This document shows positions 25,776 through 36,173 of a stretch of DNA of 64,000 bases, piece by piece. The stretch covers positions 1 through 64,000 of the forward strand of contig CACXMA010000001.1 of assembly GCA_902768665.1 (NCBI GenBank). The letters run 5' to 3'. Within the stretch, counting starts at the first letter, position 1. Every line of letters begins with the position of its first letter. The translations under genes were made by a program, and so were the position numbers. Source of the DNA: an uncultured Bacteroidia bacterium. Its GTDB lineage: Bacteria; Bacteroidota; Bacteroidia; Bacteroidales; UBA932. The notes below the pieces were generated by a model that did not search any database, was not told the DNA's origin, and worked only from the letters and a program-made list of their open reading frames with translations.

Positions 25776-26590
25776 GCCTTTCCCTCCGCATCCCGCAGGG
25801 CGGCTTCCGCTCCGCGCATCACGGCGCCGGAGAAATCCTTGCAGTAGGTGACGACGATGTCGCCGAAATCGATCTCGAACAGGTCCAGCGAACGGGCGAT
25901 CTGTCCGCCGAAGAGGACCTTTCGCACGCCGAGTTCCTCCAGCAGCGGCAGGGCGCCGTAGGAGAGGTCCGCGCCGGCGTTCCGGAAAGCGGCGGCGGCG
26001 TTGATGTTGCCGCGGCGGGCCATGGCGGAGAGTTCCTTGACGTCGACGGAACCGTCCTTGTAGCGGTTCCGGATGCCGCGGCGGGAGATATAGTCCTCGA
26101 GGATGGAATCGCCGTAGGGCATGTTCCAGAGGTCGTATTTCGGGGCGCCCTCGGCATCCACGGCGATGCGGCCGTTCTCGGCGACGGTAAAGCCGAGGCC
26201 CGTCCCGAGGGTGATCATGGCGACGGTGCCTTCCCTCAGCGAGGGATCCGTTTCGATGGCCCCGCGAAGGGCGGCGTTGACATCGTGGATATAGCCGACC
26301 GGCACGTCCTCCGGGATGCCGGCCACGTCGCGGAAGCTCTCGCCATAGACGGCGGCGAATTTGTGCCGCATCAGGAAAATGCCTTTCTCATAGTCGAAGG
26401 GACCGGGCATGGCGACGCCTACGCCCGCGGCCGCTCCGCCGACGGCTTCCCGGAAGGACGCGGCAATGCCGTCCCGGCTGCCATCCGAGTCGACCGGGAT
26501 TTCCCGGCCGTCGCTGCACTTGATGAATGAGCCGCCGACATCCAGAAGGACGATGCGTCCGGAGGTGTGCTGTGCGAAAGGATTCTCCAT
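25772..26590 (-). CDS. ROK-family sugar kinase-like protein
   Basis: 272 residues from the ATG at 26590. ROK/actin-type ATPase: phosphate 1 IVLLDVGGSFIK, the catalytic-loop region GVAMPGPFDYEKGI, phosphate 2 MITLGTGLGF. The zinc-binding Cys cluster of many ROK proteins is absent, as in the shorter Bacteroidota members of this group. The substrate is probably glucose or an amino sugar. It heads the operon and has its own -7 box at 26615-26622; the neighbours suggest a link to envelope sugar supply. Confidence 0.8.
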   Translation of the reverse strand: MENPFAQHTSGRIVLLDVGGSFIKCSDGREIPVDSDGSRDGIAASFREAVGGAAAGVGVAMPGPFDYEKGIFLMRHKFAAVYGESFRDVAGIPEDVPVGYIHDVNAALRGAIETDPSLREGTVAMITLGTGLGFTVAENGRIAVDAEGAPKYDLWNMPYGDSILEDYISRRGIRNRYKDGSVDVKELSAMARRGNINAAAAFRNAGADLSYGALPLLEELGVRKVLFGGQIARSLDLFEIDFGDIVVTYCKDFSGAVMRGAEAALRDAEGKA

Positions 26591-26614
26591 GATGCTACAC
26601 TTGTCTTTACGTTT

Positions 26615-26622
26615 CAAATGTA
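26615..26622 (-). promoter_or_regulatory. -7 box for the ROK kinase operon
   Basis: Minus strand TACATTTG, 24 bp before the ATG at 26590. Confidence 0.55.
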
Positions 26623-26645
26623 CGAATTATTCTGGAATAATACAC

Positions 26646-26653
26646 TATATTTG
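26646..26653 (+). promoter_or_regulatory. -7 box for comF
   Basis: TATATTTG, only 5 bp before the ATG at 26659. The mRNA would begin at or next to the start codon, so a leaderless message is likely unless the start is further in. Confidence 0.55.
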
Positions 26654-26658
26654 CCACC

Positions 26659-27390
26659 ATGATGGAGGCCGCCCATATCGCCCGTGCCGTCACCGACGTT
26701 TTTCTCGAGCGGCGGTGCCCCGTCTGCGGCCGGGCGCTCCGCAGCCGCGAGGAGCGGCTTTGCCTGTTCTGCGCCGGCGACCTGCCGCTGACCTACTACT
26801 GGACCCAGTCGCGCAATGCCATGGCCGACCGCTTCAACGCGCGTTTCACCGGCGACGACATCTCCTATTATATCTACGCCGCAGCGCTGTTTTTCTACCG
26901 CTCGGAGGCCGGTTACGCGGAGATCCCCAAGGCGCTGAAATACCATGCCGACTACCGGCTGGGGAGGCACTACGCCCGTATGCTGGGCCGCCGGCTGGCG
27001 GAATCGGAGGCCTTCCGGGACGTGGATCTGGTGGTTCCCGTTCCGCTCCATCCCCTCCGGCGCTGGCGCCGCGGCTACAACCAGGCGGAAGTGCTGGCCC
27101 GGGAGGTCGCCGCCGCCCTTGGCGCCCGGCTAGGAAAGGGGCTCCTTCGCCGCCGGCGCTACACCCGCACCCAGACCCGCCTCCATGGTGAGGCAAAGGC
27201 CCGCAACGTCGATGCAGCCTTCGTCCTGACCCGCCGCGCCCGCCGGAAAGGCCTTGCCGCGCATCACGTGCTGCTTCTGGATGATGTCTTCACGACCGGG
27301 GCGACCCTCGGCGCCTGCTTCCGCGCCCTTCTGCCGCTCTGCCCCTCCGCCCGCCTTTCCGTCGCCACCCTCGCCGTCGTGAAGGAATAA
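26659..27390 (+). CDS. comF: ComF-family phosphoribosyltransferase-like protein
   Basis: 243 residues. An N-terminal zinc finger with Cys20, Cys23, Cys35 and Cys38 (CPVCG, CLFCAG) precedes a type I phosphoribosyltransferase fold: VPVPLHPLRRWRRGYNQAE and the PRPP loop VLLLDDVFTTGAT at about 213-225. ComF proteins act in DNA uptake in transformable bacteria; in Bacteroidota their role is undefined. It is a single gene, with convergent yidD beginning 14 bp after its stop. Confidence 0.9.
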   Translation: MMEAAHIARAVTDVFLERRCPVCGRALRSREERLCLFCAGDLPLTYYWTQSRNAMADRFNARFTGDDISYYIYAAALFFYRSEAGYAEIPKALKYHADYRLGRHYARMLGRRLAESEAFRDVDLVVPVPLHPLRRWRRGYNQAEVLAREVAAALGARLGKGLLRRRRYTRTQTRLHGEAKARNVDAAFVLTRRARRKGLAAHHVLLLDDVFTTGATLGACFRALLPLCPSARLSVATLAVVKE

Positions 27391-27403
27391 CGGGCCGGGG
27401 GAC

Positions 27404-27634
27404 CTACGGCACGGGATCGTAGCCGGAGCCGCCCCAGGGGTGGCAGCGGAGGATGCGCCTCAGGGCCAGCCAGAAACCTTTGATCGGACCGTACTTGCGG
27501 AAGGCCTCGAGGGCATACTGCGAGCAGGTCGGCGTGTAGCGGCAGGTCGGCGGCAGCAGGGGAGAGATGCAGATCTGGTAGAAGCGGATCAGCACCACAA
27601 AGGGGAAGATGAGGATTTTCCGGAGCGTGACCAT
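27404..27634 (-). CDS. yidD: Membrane protein insertion efficiency factor YidD
   Basis: 76 residues. Typical YidD blocks: [20 protein letters not shown], then [15 protein letters not shown] and [13 protein letters not shown]. An amphipathic N-terminal helix holds it at the inner membrane, where it aids YidC-dependent insertion. It lies 6 bp downstream of rnpA, the classic neighbour. Confidence 0.96.
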   Translation of the reverse strand: MVTLRKILIFPFVVLIRFYQICISPLLPPTCRYTPTCSQYALEAFRKYGPIKGFWLALRRILRCHPWGGSGYDPVP

Positions 27635-27640
27635 GGCGCG

Positions 27641-28009
27641 TCAGCGGCTGGCTGCCCTGGCGACGGCGGCGAGCGCCTCGGTCATGGCGGCGAAAATGGC
27701 GGCGGAAGGAAGGACCTCCTTCGGCGTGTAGACGAACATCAGGTCGCAGGGGATGCCGAGCAGCTCTTTCTGGAGCCGGTAGCTCTCGCGGATGCGGCGT
27801 TTGAGGAGGTTGCGCCGGACGGCGCGCTTGAAGCTCTTTTTCGGGACGGAGACGAGGATGCGGCTGTGCTGCAGGCCGTTGCCGGCGTGGTAGCAGACCC
27901 GCAGGCAGCCCGCACTGACATAGCGGCCCTGGTCGAGAAGGGCTGCGATGGCGGTCTTGCCGCTCAGTCTTTCCGCTTTGGGAAGGGTATGGCGAAGCGG
28001 AGCGTCCAT
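27641..28009 (-). CDS. rnpA: Ribonuclease P protein component
   Basis: 122 residues, basic. Carries the RNase P protein signature KRAVRRNLLKRRIRESYR at about 61-78 and the central beta segment RILVSVPKK. It assists the catalytic RNA in maturing tRNA 5' ends. It sits between hemD and yidD, an order frequent in Bacteroidota; rpmH, its partner in many other phyla, is absent here. Confidence 0.95.
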   Translation of the reverse strand: MDAPLRHTLPKAERLSGKTAIAALLDQGRYVSAGCLRVCYHAGNGLQHSRILVSVPKKSFKRAVRRNLLKRRIRESYRLQKELLGIPCDLMFVYTPKEVLPSAAIFAAMTEALAAVARAASR

Positions 28010-28022
28010 TATGCGGTGGTTA

Positions 28023-28763
28023 CTACTTCTGCTCGAGGTAGACCTCGATGGCGCGGGCGACGGAAGGAATCTCGGGGGACGGGGCTTTGACGGCGATCTC
28101 GAGCCCGGCTTCCTCCATCGCGGCGACGATGGTCTTCCCGTAGGTGATGAATTTCAGCGGACCCTGCTGGAAATCCGGGAAGTTTTCCTTGAGGGACTTG
28201 ACGTCGGAGGCGTTGTAGAGCACGACGAGGTCATAGGCGGAAAGATTTACGTCCTTGAGGTCCTGGGAGACGCTCTTGACGAAAATGGCCGTCTGGTAGG
28301 AAAGACCGCGCTCCTCGAAGAGACGGGACAGGGCGTCGTTGTTGCCGGAGTCGGACTTGGCGATCAGGAAGCTCTCTCCCTTGTGCTTCGGACCGATGAG
28401 CGCGACGACGCTGTCGGGCGTGCCGGTGCCGTAAAAAATCTTGCGCTTGCGGTAGACGATGTGCTTCTGGAGGTACATGGCGACCGCCTCGGTCGTGCAG
28501 AAATACTTCATCGTCTCGGGGATGCGGATGCGCAGCTCTTCGCTCAGGTTGAAGAACGCGTCGATGGCGTGGCGGGAAGAGAACACGACCGCCGTGAAAT
28601 CAAGGATATTGATGTGCTGGGCACGGAATTCCCGCGCGGTAAGGGGCTCAATCAGGAAAAAGGGCTTGAAATCGATCTTTACGCCAAACTTCTCACTCAA
28701 TGCTTCGTAAGGAGCGCTCACTCTCGGAGGCTGCTGCGAAATCAAAATATTCTTAATCGCCAT
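28023..28763 (-). CDS. hemD: Uroporphyrinogen-III synthase
   Basis: 246 residues. HemD sequences are poorly conserved, but AVVFSSRHAIDAFFNL, then YFCTTEAVAMYLQKH and the C-terminal DLVVLYNASDVKSLKENFP with ITYGKTIVAAMEEAGL match the two-domain HemD fold. It closes the linear tetrapyrrole for haem and sirohaem synthesis. The neighbours DUF4271 (3 bp upstream) and rnpA are the usual ones in this phylum, which strengthens the call. Confidence 0.88.
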   Translation of the reverse strand: MAIKNILISQQPPRVSAPYEALSEKFGVKIDFKPFFLIEPLTAREFRAQHINILDFTAVVFSSRHAIDAFFNLSEELRIRIPETMKYFCTTEAVAMYLQKHIVYRKRKIFYGTGTPDSVVALIGPKHKGESFLIAKSDSGNNDALSRLFEERGLSYQTAIFVKSVSQDLKDVNLSAYDLVVLYNASDVKSLKENFPDFQQGPLKFITYGKTIVAAMEEAGLEIAVKAPSPEIPSVARAIEVYLEQK

Positions 28764-28766
28764 AAA

Positions 28767-29480
28767 TCAAATCTCTACGGTAGCCGAGGCAATCAACAGG
28801 GCCAGCGGCAAAAATTCAAGGGCGCAAAGATACAAAAAACTTGTGAAAGGAGCGCAAGAGAGGTTGAAAATTTGCGACTTACGGAAGCAAAAGACGAAGA
28901 AAACGACCGCCATTACGTCGACGAGCAGCCAATGCACGGCCTCGTCCGAGGCGCCGCAAAGGCGGAGGATGCCGGTCAGCGCCAGCAGCAGGAGCGTCAG
29001 CAGGATGAAGGCCGACCAGGCAAACCGCCGGGCCATGGTGTAGACGTCGCTGTCGATGAGCCGGGAGCGGAGCCATCCGGCGAGGATCCAGCGCAGCAGC
29101 AGATAGCCGACAAAGCACAGGAAGGTCCACAGCAGGTGCATCTCCGGTGTGAAATCCGCCATCCAGGCGGGGTCGTAGATGCGGAAGCGGCTGAGCAGCA
29201 TCGTGAAGGGAATGACGAGCAGCAGGGCGGTCAGGTTGCGGTCCCGGCTGAGGCGTAGGCTGCCTTCGATGTCCTGGCTGCCGCGGACGCGCCCCATGCT
29301 GAGCACCACTTCCGGCAGCACGTTGAGGAAGTTTTTCATCAGGACGATGCCCGTGATGACGCACAGGACGATCAGCAGCGACAGCCAGGGCGACTCCGCC
29401 CAGGCGCTCCAGTCCGCACCGGAAAGCGGCGCGGGCAGGACATTCTCGCTGCCGGGAAAGGCTTCTTCAACGGGTCTCAT
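28767..29480 (-). CDS. DUF4271 membrane protein
   Basis: 237 residues with about six hydrophobic segments, starting near residue 30 (WLSLLIVLCVITGIVLMKNF). Bacteroidota-specific DUF4271 proteins are encoded directly upstream of hemD, as here with a 3-bp gap. No catalytic residues are evident. A role near haem synthesis or protein insertion has not been shown. It begins 3 bp after the SUI1 gene stop, so the four to five genes down to yidD are probably one transcript. Confidence 0.8.
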   Translation of the reverse strand: MRPVEEAFPGSENVLPAPLSGADWSAWAESPWLSLLIVLCVITGIVLMKNFLNVLPEVVLSMGRVRGSQDIEGSLRLSRDRNLTALLLVIPFTMLLSRFRIYDPAWMADFTPEMHLLWTFLCFVGYLLLRWILAGWLRSRLIDSDVYTMARRFAWSAFILLTLLLLALTGILRLCGASDEAVHWLLVDVMAVVFFVFCFRKSQIFNLSCAPFTSFLYLCALEFLPLALLIASATVEI

Positions 29481-29483
29481 CGG

Positions 29484-29831
29484 CTAGTTCCCCCTTTTTG
29501 CGCGGGTATAACCCCATTCCTGGAGAAGGGCCGTGACCTTGTCGCGGAAGTCGCCCTGGACGGTAATCTCCCCGTCCTTGGCGCTGCCGCCGACCCCGAG
29601 GCGCACTTTCAGCTCCTTCCCGAGGGCCTTGAGGTCCTCCTCGGAGCCGACAAAGCCGCTGACGAGGGTGACCGTCTTGCCGCCGCGGTTGCGCCGGTCG
29701 ATGCCGACGATGAGCCGCTGCCGGTCCTTCGGAAGGGTCTCCGCTTCGGCGGAGGCCTCCTCGGTATAGACAAAATCCGGGTCCGTCGAAAAGACGACCC
29801 CGAGCCGTTTCTTCCAATCGTTCTCTTTCAT
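29484..29831 (-). CDS. SUI1/YciH-family translation factor
   Basis: 115 residues. The C-terminal 80 residues form the SUI1/eIF1 fold: RLIVGIDRRNRGGKTVTLVS, then LGVGGSAKDGEITVQGD. YciH-type proteins bind the 30S subunit and influence start-codon choice. Its own promoter places the transcription start at or inside the start codon, so this mRNA is probably leaderless. It leads the transcript into DUF4271-hemD-rnpA-yidD. Confidence 0.9.
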   Translation of the reverse strand: MKENDWKKRLGVVFSTDPDFVYTEEASAEAETLPKDRQRLIVGIDRRNRGGKTVTLVSGFVGSEEDLKALGKELKVRLGVGGSAKDGEITVQGDFRDKVTALLQEWGYTRAKRGN

Positions 29832-29835
29832 ACTG

Positions 29836-29843
29836 CAAAGATA
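29836..29843 (-). promoter_or_regulatory. -7 box for the SUI1-hemD-rnpA operon
   Basis: Minus strand TATCTTTG with only 4 bp to the ATG at 29831. Confidence 0.6.
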
Positions 29844-29865
29844 GCAATAACCGACAAAAAATCCT

Positions 29866-29873
29866 TATCTTTG
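29866..29873 (+). promoter_or_regulatory. -7 box for the DUF2723 gene
   Basis: TATCTTTG, 35 bp before the ATG at 29909, divergent from the SUI1 promoter. Confidence 0.6.
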
Positions 29874-29908
29874 TACTCTTAAACAAAAATTGAGAACAGA
29901 CTCTGTCT

Positions 29909-32900
29909 ATGGATAAAAAACAATTCAATCTCTGGAACTCTCTGGCGGCGTGGGGCGTTTTTGTGGTGGCGCTCGTCACCTATACGCTGACGCTCGAGCC
30001 GACGGCCTCTTTCTGGGATTGCGGCGAGTTCATCGCTTCGTCCTACAAGCTCGAGGTGGGCCACCCTCCGGGAAACCCTGTCTTCCAGCTGATCGCCCGT
30101 TTCTTCAGCATGTTCACGGGAGCGGAGAATGCCGCCGTCGCCATCAACTGGATGAGCGGCCTGTGCTCCGCCTTCACGATTTTCTTCCTCTATCTGACCA
30201 TTGTTTTCCTCGCCAAGCGGCTGTTCAAGCCCGCTGAGGACGGTTCTTGGAGCAAAGGAAACGCCATCGCCATCATCGGCAGCGGCGTTGTCGGCGCCCT
30301 GGCCTATACCTTCTCCGACACCTTCTGGTTCTCCGCCGTCGAGGCCGAGGTCTATGCCATGTCCTCGCTCTTCACGGCCCTTGTTTTCTGGGTCATGACC
30401 AAGTGGTACGAGGATGCGGACAAACCACACGCCGACCGCTGGATCGTGCTCGTGTTCTTCCTGATGGGCCTTTCCATCGGCGTCCACCTGCTGAACCTGC
30501 TCGCCCTGCCGGCCCTCGTCTTCCTCTATGCCTACCGCAAGCGGGAGCAGCTCGAATACACGTTCTGGCAGTTGCTGGGCATCCTCGCCGCCTCTTTCGT
30601 CGTGCTGGGATTCCTGGTCTTTCTGTTCATCCCTTACCTGCCGAAGGTCGCCGCGGGCGTGGACCTCTTCTTTGTCAACAGCCTCGGTCTGCCCTTCAAC
30701 AGCGGCGCCGCGGTCTTCATGGTCCTGCTGCTGGCCGCCAGTTTCCTGCTCCTTTTCCGGACGCAGAAGACCGGCCGCTACTGGCTCAACCTTATCACGC
30801 TCTGCTTCACGACCCTCGTGATCGGCTTCTCCATCTTCTCGGTGGTGATCATCCGCTCGAGCGTCAAGACCCCGACAAATGAGTACCAGCCCGACAACCC
30901 CTACACGCTCGTCCGCTATCTCAGCCGCGAGCAGTACGGTTCCGCCCCGCTGGTGTACGGCCCCTATTTCGGCGCCGAGCTCGACCCGGTGCAGCGCTAC
31001 ACGGAAGGCACCTACTGGGCTCCGGTCGGTGACAAATACATCCAGGCGCCCTCCCCGTCCGAGCCGAACTACGCCGCCGCGGACAAGATGCTTTTCCCGC
31101 GCATGTGGAGCCCCTACAACGACCATCCTTCCTATTACGTCGACAATTACATGCCCGGCACCTCCTACATGGGCGAGGACGGGTATCAGCACTATACCAA
31201 GCCGTCGATGCTGGAGAACCTCGCGTTCTTCGTGGATTTCCAGCTCAACTGGATGTACTGGCGCTACTTCTTCTGGAATTTTGCCGGCCGCCAGAACGAC
31301 ATCCACGGCCCGCAGCCGAACGAGCTCTACGGCAACTGGGAAAGCGGCATCGGCCCGCTGGACCGCGCCATGCTCGGGGACCAGTCGGACTTCCCCGACG
31401 GGCTGAAGAACAACCCCGGCAAGAACCACTACTACATGCTCCCGCTGCTGCTGGGCATCTTCGGACTAGTGTTCCAGTTCGCCCGGGACCGCCGTGGCGC
31501 ATGGCTGGTGTTCCTGATGTTCTTCATGACGGGCATCGCCATCGTCCTCTACCTCAACCAGCCGCCGATGCAGGTCCGCGAGCGTGACTATGCCTACGCC
31601 GGTTCCTTCTACTTCTTCGCCGCCTGGATCGGTCTCGGCGTCGCCGCGGTCTATGCTTTCCTGCAGGATGTGCTGAAGGGTCGCTTCGCCGTGCCGACGG
31701 CTGCCGCAGCGGGCCTTCTGAGCCTCGGGGTGCCGGTGCTGATGGCCGCCGAGAACTGGGACGACCACGACCGCAGCAACCGCTACACCGCCGTCGAGAT
31801 GGCCTGCAACTACCTCAATTCCGTCGGTAAGAACGGCTACCTCGTGACCCATGGCGACAACGACACCTTCCCGCTCTGGTATGCGCAGGAAGTGGAATCG
31901 GTCCGCACGGACGTCCGCATCCTCAATACCTCCCTGCTCGGCACCGACTGGCATATCGACCAGATGCTCTACGCCGTGAACGAGTCCGCTCCGCTCAAGC
32001 TCAGCATCCCGCACGAGCAGTATCTCTACGGCACCAACGAGGCGGTTTATGTCGGTCCGGCCTATGCCGACCGCATCTTCGTCAAGACGGCCAGGGGCTA
32101 TGAGAAGGCCAAATTCAGCGACACGGCCCTGATCGCCGACGCCGTCGCCGCCTTCGTCAAGCAGAACAACTACTACATGCTGGTCGATTACGACGACTAC
32201 GGAAAGCCTGTCTATCAGCAGCTTCCCGTCTTCCCGTGCCGCAGTGTCGTGGTGCCCGTGAACCGGGCGAACGTGGTTTCGAGCGGCATCCTTCCCGCCG
32301 CCCTCGTGGACGAATGGGTCGGCAACGGCGACGGTGAGCTGACGGAGGATGAGATGGAAAAGATTCCGGCCTCCATCACCCTGACCCTCCCGTCCGGTTC
32401 CATCCACAAGCCCGCCCTTTTCCTGCTGGATCTGCTGGCAAACTATGAGTGGGACCGCCCGCTGCACATGCTGCCGTATGGCTCCGACTTCAATGTCGGC
32501 CAGGACAATTTCATGATGTATACCGGCTACTCTTCCGTGCTGACGCCCTTCAACAAGAAGGCCACCAAGCTTGTCGAGCACCCGGACGGCACCTTCGAGG
32601 ACATCACCTACGAATCGACGAAAGCCTACTCAGACATGCTCTACGACCGTGTGGAGAAGGTCTTCAAGTGGGACGCCCTCCGCCGCGAGGATTACTATGC
32701 GGACTACCAGAACCACTATACTTTCCTCGCTTCCTCGAGCCAGCGCTACCTCTTCTACCGCGTCGCGTATTCGCTCATCGGGGCGGGGCAGTGGGAGAAG
32801 GCCCTCGACGTGCTCGAGAAATGCTTCGCCTCGGTGCCCGAGTCGCAGTATCCCTATGATACCATCTATTCCGACTTCGCTTCGAACAACCAGGTCGTCT

Positions 32901-33904
32901 TCAACCTCATCGGCCAGTGCTACGACATAGCCGCCGGTGCGGAGGACGAGGCTGTCTGCAGGCGCGCGACGGCGCTCGGCGACCGCATCGCCGGCCGCTA
33001 CGGCCTCGCCCTGGCAGACGGTGCGCGGGCGACCCGCGGCCGTTCGCCCCTTTTCCGGAAGCAGGGCGACTACGGCGAGGAACTCTTCTACCTGTCCTAC
33101 CTCCTGACGCAGCACGCCGCCCTTCCGAGGGAGGATACTGTAGCCTTCGACAAGATGGCTTTCCGGGTGGACGGGGCCCTCAGGGACCATCTTTCCGGCT
33201 ATGATCCCTATCCGGGCGGCGGTGTCCAGATGGCCCGTGGGTTCGTCCGCCTGTGCGGCGAAGGCAACCTCACGGCCGAGGATTCCTTCTATATCCGCCG
33301 GCTTGCGCCGCAGTACAACCGCGTCCTGATGACCGATCCCGCGCTGAATTATGAGGCCCTGAAGACGCAGTACGCCTATGCCGGCTACCTGATGCCGGAG
33401 GAGATCTTCGACGAGCCCGAATATGGGACGAACTGGCTTGACGAGACGCAGGTCAAGGCCCTCAAGGCCTCTTTCCTCGTCAAGGCCCAGCAGTGCCGGG
33501 TGAGCGGTTCGGAGGAGCTGGACGGCTACCTGGCGATGGTGGAGGGCATGGTCTCCAAGAATTGGTTCAGTATCGAGGATGTCCTTCCCGCCCTCGACGC
33601 CCAGAAAGAGATGCTTCTCGCTGCGCGGGGCAGTTCCCTCGACGACCTTTACGAAGTCTATTCCATCTGCTCGATGCTGGACGGCCTTTGGACCCCGCGC
33701 GACTACCGGACCTACGGCGATGCCGTGTTCGGCCAGGCCAAGGCGACCTGGCAGTCCATCCAGCGCGTCGGCGAGGACTACCGGGGCGAGTATGAGAAAT
33801 ACTTCCAGTCCATTACCCAGCGCCTCAAGGACCTGGGCTTCCTGACAGACCGCCAGCTGACGTCCTTCAAGGCTTCCGCTCCCTCGGGCGGTTATTACCG
33901 GTAA
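29909..33904 (+). CDS. DUF2723 (GT117-type) membrane glycosyltransferase
   Basis: 1331 residues. The N-terminal 300 residues are the DUF2723 membrane domain: [20 protein letters not shown] with the acidic loop residues, then [18 protein letters not shown]. More helices run to about residue 620, followed by a large, probably periplasmic region with TPR-like helices ([20 protein letters not shown]). CAZy places DUF2723 in family GT117, and the human homologue TMEM260 is a protein O-mannosyltransferase; protein or lipid glycosylation at the periplasmic face is therefore likely. It has its own promoter and is 29 bp upstream of pgk. Confidence 0.85.
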   Translation: MDKKQFNLWNSLAAWGVFVVALVTYTLTLEPTASFWDCGEFIASSYKLEVGHPPGNPVFQLIARFFSMFTGAENAAVAINWMSGLCSAFTIFFLYLTIVFLAKRLFKPAEDGSWSKGNAIAIIGSGVVGALAYTFSDTFWFSAVEAEVYAMSSLFTALVFWVMTKWYEDADKPHADRWIVLVFFLMGLSIGVHLLNLLALPALVFLYAYRKREQLEYTFWQLLGILAASFVVLGFLVFLFIPYLPKVAAGVDLFFVNSLGLPFNSGAAVFMVLLLAASFLLLFRTQKTGRYWLNLITLCFTTLVIGFSIFSVVIIRSSVKTPTNEYQPDNPYTLVRYLSREQYGSAPLVYGPYFGAELDPVQRYTEGTYWAPVGDKYIQAPSPSEPNYAAADKMLFPRMWSPYNDHPSYYVDNYMPGTSYMGEDGYQHYTKPSMLENLAFFVDFQLNWMYWRYFFWNFAGRQNDIHGPQPNELYGNWESGIGPLDRAMLGDQSDFPDGLKNNPGKNHYYMLPLLLGIFGLVFQFARDRRGAWLVFLMFFMTGIAIVLYLNQPPMQVRERDYAYAGSFYFFAAWIGLGVAAVYAFLQDVLKGRFAVPTAAAAGLLSLGVPVLMAAENWDDHDRSNRYTAVEMACNYLNSVGKNGYLVTHGDNDTFPLWYAQEVESVRTDVRILNTSLLGTDWHIDQMLYAVNESAPLKLSIPHEQYLYGTNEAVYVGPAYADRIFVKTARGYEKAKFSDTALIADAVAAFVKQNNYYMLVDYDDYGKPVYQQLPVFPCRSVVVPVNRANVVSSGILPAALVDEWVGNGDGELTEDEMEKIPASITLTLPSGSIHKPALFLLDLLANYEWDRPLHMLPYGSDFNVGQDNFMMYTGYSSVLTPFNKKATKLVEHPDGTFEDITYESTKAYSDMLYDRVEKVFKWDALRREDYYADYQNHYTFLASSSQRYLFYRVAYSLIGAGQWEKALDVLEKCFASVPESQYPYDTIYSDFASNNQVVFNLIGQCYDIAAGAEDEAVCRRATALGDRIAGRYGLALADGARATRGRSPLFRKQGDYGEELFYLSYLLTQHAALPREDTVAFDKMAFRVDGALRDHLSGYDPYPGGGVQMARGFVRLCGEGNLTAEDSFYIRRLAPQYNRVLMTDPALNYEALKTQYAYAGYLMPEEIFDEPEYGTNWLDETQVKALKASFLVKAQQCRVSGSEELDGYLAMVEGMVSKNWFSIEDVLPALDAQKEMLLAARGSSLDDLYEVYSICSMLDGLWTPRDYRTYGDAVFGQAKATWQSIQRVGEDYRGEYEKYFQSITQRLKDLGFLTDRQLTSFKASAPSGGYYR

Positions 33905-33933
33905 ATAATTCAACAACAATTTTTTATACCATT

Positions 33934-35187
33934 ATGCAACAGTACATTGACAGTTACGACTTCGCCGGCAAGAAAGCCATCGTGCGCGTCGATTTCAACG
34001 TTCCGCTGAACGAAAACTTCGAGATTACGGACGACACCCGTATCCGCCGGGCCATCCCTACCCTCAAGAAGGTCCTTGAGAAGGGCGGCGCCCTGATCAT
34101 CATGTCGCACCTCGGCCGTCCGAAGAAGGTCGATCCGAAGTTCTCCCTGAAGCATATCGTCGCCCGCGTGAGCGAGTGCCTCGGCGTTCCCGTCCAGTTT
34201 GCGGACGACTGCCAGAAGGCCGACGCGCAGGCTGCGGCCCTCAAGCCGGGTGAGGTCCTCCTCCTCGAGAACCTCCGCTACTACGCCGAGGAAGAAGGCA
34301 AGCCGAGAGGCCTCGCCGAGGATGCTTCCGACGAGGAAAAGAAGGCCGCCAAGGCCGCCGTCAAGGCTTCCCAGAAAGAGTTCGTCAAGAAGCTCGCCTC
34401 CTATGCCGACTGCTACATCAACGACGCTTTCGGCACGGCCCACCGCGCCCACGGCAGCACCGCCCTCATCGCCGAGTACTTCCCGAACGACAAGATGTTC
34501 GGCTACCTGATGGAAGGCGAAATCAAGGCCATCGACGCCGTCCTCAAGGACGCCAAGCGCCCGCTGACCGCCATCATCGGCGGCTCCAAGGTCTCCTCCA
34601 AGCTCGCGGTCCTCAAGAACCTCGTCGGCAAGGTGGACAACCTCATCATCGGCGGCGGCATGGGCTATACCTTCATCAAGGCCCAGGGCGGTCACATCGG
34701 CAAGTCCCTCCACGAGGATGAGCTCATCCCCGACGCCCTCGAGATCATGAAGGAAGCCAAGGAGAAGGGTGTCAACCTCAGCCTCTCCGTCGCGACCGTC
34801 TGCGGTCAGGATTTCGACAACGACACGCCTCGCAAGATCTTCCCGATCAACGAGATTCCCGACGAGTGGGAAGGCATGGACGCCGCTCCCGCTTCCCTCG
34901 AGAACTGGAAGAAGATCATCCTGAGCTCCAAGACCATCCTCTGGAACGGTCCGGTCGGCGTATTCGAGCTTCCGAACTTCGCCAAGGGTACCCTCCAGAT
35001 CGCCGAAGATCTCGCCGAGGCCACAAAGAACGGCGCCTACACGCTCGTCGGCGGCGGTGACTCCGTCGCTGCCGTGACCCAGATGGGCTACGCCGACAAG
35101 GTGAGCTACGTCTCCACCGGCGGCGGCGCCATGCTCGAGGCCATCGAAGGCAAGATCCTCCCCGGCATTGCCGCCATTCAGGACTAA
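33934..35187 (+). CDS. pgk: Phosphoglycerate kinase
   Basis: 417 residues. [20 protein letters not shown] at the N-terminus, then SHLGRPK and [16 protein letters not shown]; the nucleotide site shows [19 protein letters not shown] and GGGDSVAAV. It makes ATP from 1,3-bisphosphoglycerate in glycolysis. An insertion of about 25 charged residues near 135 ([14 protein letters not shown]) is a usual Bacteroidota trait. It may be expressed from the DUF2723 promoter, because no other -7 box is visible in the 29-bp gap. Confidence 0.98.
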   Translation: MQQYIDSYDFAGKKAIVRVDFNVPLNENFEITDDTRIRRAIPTLKKVLEKGGALIIMSHLGRPKKVDPKFSLKHIVARVSECLGVPVQFADDCQKADAQAAALKPGEVLLLENLRYYAEEEGKPRGLAEDASDEEKKAAKAAVKASQKEFVKKLASYADCYINDAFGTAHRAHGSTALIAEYFPNDKMFGYLMEGEIKAIDAVLKDAKRPLTAIIGGSKVSSKLAVLKNLVGKVDNLIIGGGMGYTFIKAQGGHIGKSLHEDELIPDALEIMKEAKEKGVNLSLSVATVCGQDFDNDTPRKIFPINEIPDEWEGMDAAPASLENWKKIILSSKTILWNGPVGVFELPNFAKGTLQIAEDLAEATKNGAYTLVGGGDSVAAVTQMGYADKVSYVSTGGGAMLEAIEGKILPGIAAIQD

Positions 35188-35191
35188 CATC

Positions 35192-35217
35192 GTCATTCCA
35201 CGGCTTCCGTGGAATCC
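35192..35217. repeat. Palindromic repeat (GTCATTCCACGG type)
   Basis: GTCATTCCACGG with CCGTGGAATCC, two-base loop. It sits between pgk and the methyltransferase gene. Confidence 0.8.
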
Positions 35218-35224
35218 TTTTCGT

Positions 35225-36169
35225 ATGAAAGTAGAATTCCCTGCCTCCTATTGGAAGGACTATCAGCTGCTGGACAGCGGACGGGGCGAAAAGCTCGAGC
35301 GATTCGGGCCTTTCGTCCTCCGCCGTCCGGAGCCGAAAGCCCTCTGGGACCCCTCCATGCCCGATGCGGAGTGGAAGAAGCGGGCCCATGTCTCCTTCGT
35401 CCCCGGCGCCGGCTTCGGCAAGGCCGGCAAGGAAGACAGCGGCACGTGGAACCGCCTGAGGAAGATGGACGACCAATGGTTCATCTCTTACAAGGGCGCT
35501 GCCGATGCCGAAACGGGCGCGAATTCTGACCTCGACCTTGCGCTCCGTCTCGGCCTGACGGCTTTCAAGCATGTCGGCGTGTTCCCGGAGCAGGCCCCGA
35601 ACTGGGAGTTCATCTTCCGGGAGACTTCCCGGCTCGTGCGCATCAACGCCGCGAACGGGCTGGACCGGCCGAAAGTCCTCAATCTTTTTGCCTACACGGG
35701 CGGCGCCTCGCTGGCGGCTAAGGCGGCCGGCGCGGACGTCACGCACCTCGATTCGGTGCGCCAGGTGGTGACCTGGGCCCGGGAAAACATGGAGCGCAGC
35801 GGCCTGGACGGCATCCGCTGGGTCGTTGAGGATGCGCTCAAATTTGCCCGCCGCGAGGCCCGGCGGGGCAATCTCTACCAGGGCATCATCCTGGACCCGC
35901 CCGCCTATGGTCACGGACCGGACGGTGAAAAATGGAAACTGGACGAACTCCTGTTCGACCTGCTGAAAAACGTGGCGCAGATCCTGGCCCCGCGCGACAG
36001 CTTCCTCGTGCTGAACCTCTACTCCAACGGCTATTCCGCGACGCTCGGCGAGACGGTCTGCCGCGAGGCGTTCAAGACGTTCCGGGAGCTGGAGAGCGGC
36101 GAGCTGGCCCTTCGCGACGACTTCGGCAAGGTGCTGCCGCTGAGCATTTTCGTCCGCCTGAAACGATAG
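35225..36169 (+). CDS. Class I SAM-dependent rRNA methyltransferase (RlmI-like)
   Basis: 314 residues from the ATG at 35225, directly after the repeat. SAM motif VLNLFAYTGGASLAAKAAGA at about 156-175, the post-II acidic segment VTHLDSVRQV, and the catalytic ILDPPAYGHG. The domain is the RlmI/RlmK C-terminal methyltransferase (PF10672); the N-terminal PUA domain of E. coli RlmI is absent. A 23S rRNA cytosine target is likely by family only. An earlier in-frame ATG at 35168 would overlap pgk and read through the repeat, so it is rejected. Confidence 0.85.
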   Translation: MKVEFPASYWKDYQLLDSGRGEKLERFGPFVLRRPEPKALWDPSMPDAEWKKRAHVSFVPGAGFGKAGKEDSGTWNRLRKMDDQWFISYKGAADAETGANSDLDLALRLGLTAFKHVGVFPEQAPNWEFIFRETSRLVRINAANGLDRPKVLNLFAYTGGASLAAKAAGADVTHLDSVRQVVTWARENMERSGLDGIRWVVEDALKFARREARRGNLYQGIILDPPAYGHGPDGEKWKLDELLFDLLKNVAQILAPRDSFLVLNLYSNGYSATLGETVCREAFKTFRELESGELALRDDFGKVLPLSIFVRLKR

Positions 36170-36173
36170 ACTT